From NCBI GenBank assembly GCA_964374095.1, contig CAYJXJ010000225.1, forward strand, positions 1 to 6,717: DNA of 6,717 nt, read 5' to 3'. The notes beneath the pieces were generated by a model. It worked only from the letters and a program-made list of their open reading frames with translations. It searched no databases and had not been told where the DNA came from. The position numbers and the translations under genes are program-made. Shown one piece after another: positions 1-5,376 of this stretch. Positions within the stretch are counted from its first letter, which is position 1; each line of letters starts with the position of its first letter. This stretch comes from CAYJXJ01 sp964374095 (GTDB taxonomy: Bacteria; Elusimicrobiota; Elusimicrobia; UBA1565; UBA9628).

Positions 1-228
1 AAGCGCGAGGTGGACTTCGTGGTCCTGCGCGACGGGGCCGCGGAGTTCGCCGTGGAGTGCAAGACCGGCGAAAGGAGCGTCTCCCCGGCGGCCGCTTACT
101 TCAAAGCGCGCACCGCGATTCCGGCGTTTTATCAGGTGCACCTCGGGACAAAGGACTTCACGCATGGCGCCGGCGGAGTGCGGGTCATTCCCTTCGAGCG
201 CTTCTGCTCGGAGAGGGAACTGCCGTAA
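1..228 (+). CDS. AAA+ ATPase with DUF4143 C-terminal domain (3' end only)
   Basis: Only the last 75 residues lie in the window; the reading frame is already open at base 1 and ends at TAA 226-228. Seen: an E-V-D-F strand (residues 3-6 of the fragment), then a V-E-C-K strand (18-21), then an alpha/beta end with a hydrophobic strand near V-R-V-I-P. This E-x-D ... E-x-K arrangement is the hallmark of the PD-(D/E)xK-like DUF4143 domain that forms the C-terminus of many stand-alone AAA_14 ATPases. Those proteins are usually 380-450 residues, with a Walker A/B ATPase in the N-terminal half that is not visible here. Their cellular role is poorly known; many resemble defence or toxin-linked ATPases. 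The gene ends 74 bp before the cytochrome operon and shows no functional link to it. The family call rests on the C-terminal pattern alone. Confidence 0.72.
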   Translation, partial: KREVDFVVLRDGAAEFAVECKTGERSVSPAAAYFKARTAIPAFYQVHLGTKDFTHGAGGVRVIPFERFCSERELP

Positions 229-270
229 GCCGGCCCGATCGACCCGCGCGAGGCCCGAAGCGCGGCGGCT

Positions 271-289
271 GAATTGTTGCATGCAATTC
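271..289. promoter_or_regulatory. Imperfect dyad (possible operator) upstream of the cytochrome operon
   Basis: The 74-bp gap between the ATPase gene and the pentaheme cytochrome holds a GAATTG (271-276) / CAATTC (284-289) inverted repeat. Nested in it is a perfect 10-bp palindrome, TTGCATGCAA (277-286). It is the only AT-leaning stretch in this spacer and ends 13 bp before the ATG at 303. The position suits a regulator-binding site or part of a promoter/5' leader. No clear -10/-35 pair could be assigned and no regulator family is recognised from the motif, so its function is inference. Confidence 0.3.
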
Positions 290-302
290 CGGCAGGCCGG
301 CC

Positions 303-1013
303 ATGTCCGCGATCCTCTTCGTGTTATTGACGTTCCCCGTCCGAGCCGCCGACGGCGGCTGTGCGGCTTGCCATAAGACCCTGGAGAGCCGCGGCTCGGC
401 CCAGCATGACTACGCCGAGTGGGAGCGCTCGCCCCACGCCAAGGCCGCGGTCGCCTGCGAGGCCTGCCACGGAGGCGAGGCCTCCGCCGCGGACAAGCCC
501 GCCGCGCACAAGGGACTGCGGCCGTCATCGGATCCCCGGAGCCCCGTCTATTTCACCCGCGTCCCGGCCACCTGCGGCGCCTGCCACCAGGCGGAGGAGC
601 GGGCCTTTAACGCCGGCGCCCACGGCCGCGAGCTCAAGCGCACGGGCCGGGGCCCCAACTGCGTCACCTGCCACGGCTCCATGGCCAACCGCGTCCTCGA
701 ACCGCGCGATCTGGAGATGACCTGCACGCTTTGCCACCGCAATCCGACGCAGGCTTTTCCGACCCTCCTGGCCTTGCGCCGCGCCAAGACCGTCCTCAAC
801 AGGCTCGATGACGCGGTCTCGCGCCTGCGGGCGAAAGGCCGCGATGTCGCGCCCGAGGACCGGGAGCTTGCCCAAGCGCGGGCGGCCTACCGAGAGGCGC
901 TGGTCGATTGGCACGCCTTCGACATGAACGCCGTTCTCAAGTCCGCCCGGAAGGTGAGCGCCCGCGCGGCCGCGGCGACGCGGAAGCTGGAGCTCCGGGA
1001 GGGCAAGCCATGA
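303..1013 (+). CDS. Periplasmic pentaheme cytochrome c
   Basis: This 236-residue protein should be an electron carrier acting outside the inner membrane. Five C-x-x-C-H heme-attachment motifs are visible: C20-H24, C52-H56, C91-H95, C120-H124 and C141-H145. The N-terminus has a short hydrophobic signal (residues 3-11) with a likely cut after V-R-A near 15. The n-region lacks a positive charge, so the signal is short for a Sec leader, but the next upstream in-frame codons run into a TGA at 270 without an ATG, GTG or TTG. A purine stretch at 291-296 could serve as a weak ribosome site. The W-x-x-S-x-H-A ... C-x-x-C-H-G-G pattern (40-58) resembles multiheme cytochromes related to the c554, NrfA and doubled-CXXCH families. 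Extra histidines (35, 45, 69, 107, 204) could be distal ligands, giving bis-His hemes. Residues 150-236 lack heme motifs and look helical. The stop overlaps the start of the Rieske gene (ATGA), so it is part of the same operon. The exact subfamily is not recognised. Confidence 0.88.
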   Translation: MSAILFVLLTFPVRAADGGCAACHKTLESRGSAQHDYAEWERSPHAKAAVACEACHGGEASAADKPAAHKGLRPSSDPRSPVYFTRVPATCGACHQAEERAFNAGAHGRELKRTGRGPNCVTCHGSMANRVLEPRDLEMTCTLCHRNPTQAFPTLLALRRAKTVLNRLDDAVSRLRAKGRDVAPEDRELAQARAAYREALVDWHAFDMNAVLKSARKVSARAAAATRKLELREGKP

Positions 1014-1519
1014 CCGGCGCGCCGGATGCCGGCTGTCGCAAGATGAACCGCCGTTCCTTTCTCGGCTGGGCCTCGGCGGCCCTGGGCTCCTTGATCGCCG
1101 CGGTGCTTGGTGGGACCGGCGGCGTCTATTTTCTTTCGCCCGCCTTTGAGAAACGGGAGGAGGACTGGGTGGATGTTGGACCGATCACGGGCTTCTCGGC
1201 GGGTTCCCCGGCCAAGGTTGAATTTACCCAGCGTCGGCGCGACGGCTGGGTCGTGACCGAGCGCCGCGCCTCGGCCTGGGTGCTCACGCCCAACGGACGC
1301 GATTTCACGGTCTATGATCCCCGCTGCACCCACCTGGGCTGTCCCTACCGCTGGGACGAGGCGTCCGGTCAGTTCCTTTGTCCTTGTCATACCGCGGCTT
1401 TCAGCATCGACGGCGGCGTGGTCAAGGGGCCCCCGCCGCGCGCCTTGGACCGCTACGCCGCCAAGGTCCGGGGCGGCCGCCTGCTCGTGAGGCCCGATCC
1501 GATTCAGGCGCCGGCATGA
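1010..1519 (+). CDS. Rieske 2Fe-2S protein of a cytochrome bc/b6f-type complex
   Basis: This 169-residue protein should carry one electron of each quinol from the cytochrome b Qo site to a c-type heme. N-terminal features are a twin-arginine motif (R14-R15 followed by S-F-L) and a hydrophobic anchor (about 18-43), as expected for a Tat-exported Rieske protein held in the membrane. The cluster-binding boxes are C-T-H-L-G-C (106-111) and C-P-C-H (124-127), giving the two Cys and two His ligands plus the disulfide pair. A G-P-P-P-R-A-L loop (140-146) matches the Pro loop that shields the cluster. After C-P-C-H the sequence is T-A-A-F, so the Ser and Tyr that donate hydrogen bonds to high-potential Rieske clusters are Ala129 and Phe131; a low midpoint potential is inferred. 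The start at 1010 has a GGGAGGG ribosome site and an ATGA overlap with the pentaheme gene; an ATG at 1043, just before the twin arginines, is a weaker alternative. The petC/qcrA type is clear, but the symbol depends on lineage. Confidence 0.93.
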   Translation: MTGAPDAGCRKMNRRSFLGWASAALGSLIAAVLGGTGGVYFLSPAFEKREEDWVDVGPITGFSAGSPAKVEFTQRRRDGWVVTERRASAWVLTPNGRDFTVYDPRCTHLGCPYRWDEASGQFLCPCHTAAFSIDGGVVKGPPPRALDRYAAKVRGGRLLVRPDPIQAPA

Positions 1520-3147
1520 AGGCGTTGGAGTGGCTCCTCGAGCGCACCGGGGCCGCTGTGGTTTGGGAAGCGTTGTTCGCGCGCAAAGTCCCGGAGGCGC
1601 GCGGCGCGGTCTCCTGGCTCTACACCTTGGGCAGCGCCGCTTTGCTCGTGCTCGTCGTCCAGGTCCTGACCGGGGCGCTCCTGGCGATGAACTACGTCCC
1701 TTCCCCCGACCACGCCTACGACTCGGTTCGCCACGTGAGCGAGCGCGTCCTGCTGGGGGGCTTCATGCGCGGGCTCCATCGCTGGGGCGCCACGTTCATG
1801 GTGATACTCGCGACCGCGCACATGCTGCGCGCTTACTTCATGGGCGCCTACAAGTACCCCCGCGAGATGACCTGGCTGGCGGGCGTGGCATTGTGGCTGC
1901 TCGTCATGGTCTTCGGGTTCACGGGCTATCTGCTCCCGTGGGATCAAAAGGCTTACTGGGCCACGGCCGTGGGAACCAACATCGCCGCCCAAGTCCCGCT
2001 GGTCGGACCCGCGATCGCGGCGGTCCTGCGCGGCGGCGCGGAGATGGGCGCCGCGACCCTGACGCGCTTCTACGCCCTGCACGTCCTGGTCCTGCCCATC
2101 CTGACGGGGGCGATTCTCGCCCTGCATCTGTTCTGGGTGGTCTGGCACGGGATTTCGGAGCCTCCTGTCCGCGGCGACGGGGGTCCGCCCCCGGCCGACT
2201 GGCGCCAGCGCTACCGCAAGCGCTACGCGAGCTTAAAAGCCGGGGGCCTGCCGTTCTTTCCCCATATCGTGTTCAAAGATACCGTGATGGCGGTCCTGGT
2301 ATTCGGCGCGCTATGCGGCCTCGGCTGGTTCGTGGGCGCCGAGCTCGAGGACCTGGCTGACCCGACGGACGCGACCTACAACCCCCGGCCCGAATGGTAT
2401 TTCATGTTTCTCTTTCAGGCCCTCAAGTTCTTTCCGGGGCATTTGGAGGCCGCGGCCGCGGTGTTTTTGCCGGGCATCGCGATGGCGGCGCTCGTGCTGG
2501 TCCCCTTTCTCGACCGCGGCCCGCGCCGCCACCCGCTCGACCGTCCTCTGTGGACGGGCTTGGGGGCGCTCGCGATCGCGGTTTTCGCGCACCTGACCTG
2601 GGCGGGCCTGCGCAGTCCGCTCACCAATCCGGTGGTCGACAAGGACCCGCTCGTCTCGCGGGGAATCCTGCTATACCGCAGCCTCAAGTGCGCCTACTGC
2701 CACAGCATCAAGGGCGAGGGCGGATCATCGGCTCCCGTCCTCGACAAGGTCGCCGGGGAGGAGACCGCGGACTGGCTGGAGAAGCATTTCCGAGATCCCC
2801 GGGCCGTCACCCCGGGTTCGACCATGCCCAAGCTCAACCTCCTCGATGAGGAGATCCACGCCCTGGTCGCCTACATGAAATCCTTGGGGGCGGGGCCCTA
2901 CACGCCCGAGGCCCCCAAGCTCTTCGCCGAGAACTGCGCGGCCTGCCACAAGATCGGGAAAGTCGGCTCCGACATGGGCCCCGATCTCTCCGAGATCGGC
3001 GCGGCCCGCGACAAGGCGTACCTCAAGCGCTACATCCTCGACCCGTCCAAAGTCAACGCCGCATCGAGCATGCCCGGCTACCAGGGCCAGCTCACCGACG
3101 TCCAAGTCGAGGACCTGGCGCGCTACCTGGCCGGCCTGAGGCCTTAG
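1516..3147 (+). CDS. Cytochrome b (b6 + subunit IV) fused to a C-terminal diheme cytochrome c
   Basis: This 543-residue protein should be the quinol-oxidising core of a bc complex. The cytochrome b6-like part (about 1-215) has four membrane helices and heme b ligands H88/H102 and H189/H204. The 14- and 15-residue spacings match b6 rather than mitochondrial-type cytochrome b. The subunit IV-like part (about 245-365) has three helices and the Qo motif P-E-W-Y (292-295), followed by F-L-F-Q-A-L-K-F-F-P-G. Seven helices with a cytoplasmic N-terminus put the C-terminus in the periplasm. That suits the two class I cytochrome c domains that follow: C392-x-x-C-H396 with probable distal Met437, and C474-x-x-C-H478 with probable Met519. 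In Bacillus-type complexes these parts are split between two genes (QcrB and QcrC); here all are one chain. Thr37 sits where b6 has the cysteine that anchors heme c(i), so that heme is probably absent or unattached. The start at 1516 forms ATGA with the Rieske stop. The stop overlaps the convergent gene's stop at 3144-3147. Confidence 0.93.
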   Translation: MKALEWLLERTGAAVVWEALFARKVPEARGAVSWLYTLGSAALLVLVVQVLTGALLAMNYVPSPDHAYDSVRHVSERVLLGGFMRGLHRWGATFMVILATAHMLRAYFMGAYKYPREMTWLAGVALWLLVMVFGFTGYLLPWDQKAYWATAVGTNIAAQVPLVGPAIAAVLRGGAEMGAATLTRFYALHVLVLPILTGAILALHLFWVVWHGISEPPVRGDGGPPPADWRQRYRKRYASLKAGGLPFFPHIVFKDTVMAVLVFGALCGLGWFVGAELEDLADPTDATYNPRPEWYFMFLFQALKFFPGHLEAAAAVFLPGIAMAALVLVPFLDRGPRRHPLDRPLWTGLGALAIAVFAHLTWAGLRSPLTNPVVDKDPLVSRGILLYRSLKCAYCHSIKGEGGSSAPVLDKVAGEETADWLEKHFRDPRAVTPGSTMPKLNLLDEEIHALVAYMKSLGAGPYTPEAPKLFAENCAACHKIGKVGSDMGPDLSEIGAARDKAYLKRYILDPSKVNAASSMPGYQGQLTDVQVEDLARYLAGLRP

Positions 3148-3320
3148 ACCCCGGACCGGAAGTGCCGGCAGGCGCGGCGCCGGACGAGCGCCTCGCGCCG
3201 CGGCCTTTCGCGCCGACTGCACCAGTAGACGTAGCGGCCATCGGGCAACAGCCGCAGCTCGAGCCTGCCGCAGTCAAAGCAGACCGGCCGGCGCCGCTCC
3301 AGTTCGTGGTGGTGAATCAT
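3144..3320 (-). CDS. Small basic Cys-rich protein, zinc-ribbon-like
   Basis: This is a 58-residue minus-strand gene with ATG at 3320-3318 and TAA at 3146-3144. Support for a real gene: a strong GGGAGG ribosome site (plus-strand CCTCCC 3326-3331) 5 nt before the ATG, a fit into the gap between two plus-strand genes, and an orderly cysteine pattern. C14-x-x-C17-G is followed by a short beta-hairpin-like stretch (L-R-L-L-P-D-G-R-Y-V-Y) and W-C34. A basic arginine-rich stretch then leads to C51-x-H53-F. This resembles half of a zinc ribbon completed by C34 and C51 or H53, a layout seen in small nucleic-acid-binding or adaptor proteins. No signal peptide or membrane segment is visible, so it should be cytoplasmic. 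It faces the cytochrome b gene with overlapping stops and diverges from feoB, sharing the 3321-3402 intergenic region. Function unknown; metal binding is inferred from the cysteines only. Confidence 0.6.
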   Translation of the reverse strand: MIHHHELERRRPVCFDCGRLELRLLPDGRYVYWCSRRERPRREALVRRRACRHFRSGV

Positions 3321-3386
3321 GGCGGCCTCCCGTCTTCGCACCCTCAAAGCCCGCAACGATCGTGCCAGGCCTGGCCGGTCCGTTGC

Positions 3387-3398
3387 ACTAAATTTAGT
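3387..3398. promoter_or_regulatory. Perfect 12-bp palindrome, candidate DtxR-type operator for feoB
   Basis: ACTAAATTTAGT is a perfect palindrome ending 4 bp before the ATG at 3403. It is strikingly AT-rich inside very GC-rich DNA. It contains CTAA/TTAG half-sites, which also occur in DtxR/IdeR boxes, although in a different arrangement. The second gene of the operon encodes a DtxR-family protein, so iron-dependent autoregulation through this site is a reasonable inference. Its position over the start region would let a bound dimer block transcription. TAAATT (3389-3394) could also act as a -10 element of a transcript with a very short leader. No matched -35 is evident. Confidence 0.45.
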
Positions 3399-3402
3399 CG
3401 TC

Positions 3403-5376
3403 ATGGCACCGCTCCCGGCCGCGGCTGGATGGGCGTCCGCGGAGAAGATCGTTTCCCGGCGACGCTTGGCGCTCGTGGGCCAGCCCAACGTCGGCAAATC
3501 GGTCCTTTTCCAGGCCCTCACCGGACGCTACGTAACGGTCTCCAACTACCCCGGCACCACGGTCGAGATCACCCGCGGCGTGGGCGATCTCGACGGGGGC
3601 CCTTGGCAGGTGACGGACACTCCGGGCATCCGCGGTCTTTTGCCGCGTTCCGAAGATGAACTCGCCGCGCGCAATCATCTGTTGGAGGAGCCTCCGGATG
3701 CGCTGGTTCAGGTGGCCGACGCCAAGGACTTGCGCCGGGCCTTGCGGCTCACCCTCGAACTGTCGGCTTTGGACCTGCCGATGGTCCTGGTCTTGAACCT
3801 CTCCGACGAGGCGCGCGCCTGCGGCTTCGGCGTTGATGCCGCGCGGCTTTCCCGGGCGCTGGGATTTCCAGTGGTCGAGACCGTGGCCGTGACCGGAGAC
3901 GGCGTCGCGGACTTGGAGGGTGCTCTCTCCAAGGCCGCTCCCTACGCGGGACCCGAAGGGGCCGCGCCCGAGATTATCCGCGCGATCTCCGCCTTGACGG
4001 ATCTCATGCCCGGGGATGCTCCGGCGGGGCGGTTCATCTGCGAGACCCTGCTCTGCGGCGAGCCGACTCTCGGGCGGCGCTTGGGGTCTGACTGGGAGGC
4101 GGCGCGGACTTGCGCCCGCAAGCTCCGCGAATCCTTCGCCCGGCCTCCGGAGCTGGTCCTGCTCCAAAGCCGCCGCGCCGTCGCCGAGGAATTGGCCGCC
4201 CGGGCGAGCTGGCGCTCGTGCGAGCCGGCCCCGCCCGGGTTGGAGCGCCTGGGCATGGTCCTGCTCGAGCCCCTGCCGGGGGCCGCCGCCGCGCTGGGCG
4301 TGCTCGCCGCGCTCTACGGTTTCGTGGGTGTCGCCGGGGCGCAGTGGGCCGTTGAGTTTCTCGAGGAGACGGTGTTCGGGGCCTGGCTTCTGCCGCCGGT
4401 CCGGCGTCTCCTTTCGACCGTCCTGCCGCCGGGATGGTTCCTCGATCTCTGGGTCGGCGAAATGGGGCTCGTGAGCATGGGGCTCACCTACGCCCTGGCC
4501 ATCGTTCTGCCCGTGGTCACGGCGTTTTTTCTCTTTTTCAGCGTCCTTGAGGATTCGGGATATCTGCCGCGGCTCTCCACCCTGCTCGACCGTCTCTTTC
4601 GGCCGCTGGGATTAAACGGCAAAGCGGTTTTTCCCATGATCCTCGGCCTGGGCTGCGGGACCATGGCCACCTTGACGACGCGGGTTTTAGACAGCCGCCG
4701 GGAGCGGGTGCTGGCCACGATCCTCATGGCCTTGGCCATTCCTTGCTCGGCCCAGCTCGGCGTGGTGATGGGGCTTCTGGGCGGCTTGCCGCCCTGGGCC
4801 TTCGCGGCCTGGCTGACGGCGATTCTGGCCGCCTTCTTTGGGGTGGGCTGGGCCGCGGCCCGGCTTCTGCCCGGCGCGCGCATGCCGTTTTGGATCGAGA
4901 TTCCGCCCCTGCGGGTGCCGCGCGTCGAAAACATACTCCGCAAGGTCCGGGTCAGGGTTTCCTGGTACGCGCGGGAGGCGATACCGTATTTTCTGGCCGG
5001 CACCTTCGTGCTCTTCATGCTCGACCGGACCGGCGGCCTGCGGGTGCTCGAGACGGGGCTCTCGCCCGTCGTCACGGGCTGGCTGGGCCTGCCCCGCGAG
5101 GCCACCTTCGCCCTGGTGGGGGGGTTCTTGAAGCGCGACTACGGGGCGGCGGGCTTCTTCGACCTCTCGCGCCGGGGGCTGTTGTCGCCGGGCCAGGTGG
5201 TGGTGAGCCTGGTGACGCTGACGCTCTTCATACCGTGCCTGGCGCAGTTTCTCGTCATGGTCAAGGAGCGGGGCGCTCGCGCGGCGGCCGCCACGGCCCT
5301 GGCCGTCACCGCCTTCGCGCTGGCGTTTGGAGGCGCGACGCGCGCGGCCCTGGCCGCGCTGGGGGTGGGGGGATGA
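3403..5376 (+). CDS. feoB: FeoB ferrous iron transporter
   Basis: This 657-residue inner-membrane protein imports Fe(II), driven or gated by an N-terminal GTPase. The G domain shows G1 G-Q-P-N-V-G-K-S (26-33), a switch I region N-Y-P-G-T-T (48-53), G3 D-T-P-G (72-75) and G4 N-L-S-D-E (132-136). A helical spacer leads to a polytopic membrane part from about residue 285. Family landmarks there are V-L-E-D-S-G-Y-L-P-R (381-390), G-L-G-C-G-T (415-420), I-P-C-S-A-Q (446-451), F-L-K-R-D-Y-G-A-A-G (575-584) and I-P-C-L-A-Q (610-615). They supply the usual core cysteines C418, C448 and C612. It is shorter than E. coli FeoB (773 residues), as in a variant group of FeoB proteins. No feoA gene precedes it. 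The ATG at 3403 was chosen because the 3319-3402 extension has atypical codons (16 of 27 third positions G/C) and contains the palindrome. However, 3403 lacks a ribosome site, while the ATG at 3319 has a GGTGGTG before it. It overlaps the downstream regulator by ATGA. Confidence 0.93.
   Translation: MAPLPAAAGWASAEKIVSRRRLALVGQPNVGKSVLFQALTGRYVTVSNYPGTTVEITRGVGDLDGGPWQVTDTPGIRGLLPRSEDELAARNHLLEEPPDALVQVADAKDLRRALRLTLELSALDLPMVLVLNLSDEARACGFGVDAARLSRALGFPVVETVAVTGDGVADLEGALSKAAPYAGPEGAAPEIIRAISALTDLMPGDAPAGRFICETLLCGEPTLGRRLGSDWEAARTCARKLRESFARPPELVLLQSRRAVAEELAARASWRSCEPAPPGLERLGMVLLEPLPGAAAALGVLAALYGFVGVAGAQWAVEFLEETVFGAWLLPPVRRLLSTVLPPGWFLDLWVGEMGLVSMGLTYALAIVLPVVTAFFLFFSVLEDSGYLPRLSTLLDRLFRPLGLNGKAVFPMILGLGCGTMATLTTRVLDSRRERVLATILMALAIPCSAQLGVVMGLLGGLPPWAFAAWLTAILAAFFGVGWAAARLLPGARMPFWIEIPPLRVPRVENILRKVRVRVSWYAREAIPYFLAGTFVLFMLDRTGGLRVLETGLSPVVTGWLGLPREATFALVGGFLKRDYGAAGFFDLSRRGLLSPGQVVVSLVTLTLFIPCLAQFLVMVKERGARAAAATALAVTAFALAFGGATRAALAALGVGG

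Noticed and set aside
908..1009. Extended N-terminus for the Rieske protein
   Set aside because: It would place 34 non-conserved residues before the twin-arginine signal; the ATG at 1010 has a good ribosome site and the ATGA overlap.
1378..1515. Extended N-terminus for the cytochrome b protein
   Set aside because: The extra 46 residues are Arg/Gly/Pro-rich, lie inside the Rieske coding region in another frame, and the ATG at 1516 has the same ATGA coupling as the other operon junctions.
3319..3402. 28-residue N-terminal extension of FeoB
   Set aside because: Not excluded, but its codons end in G/C in only 16 of 27 cases, it contains the rare CTA and TTA codons, and it would bury the palindrome in coding sequence.
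3394..4167. Long open minus-strand frame opposite the feoB GTPase region
   Set aside because: It lies fully antisense to a well-supported gene, has no recognisable domain, and its residue make-up is that expected from reading GC-rich codons backwards.
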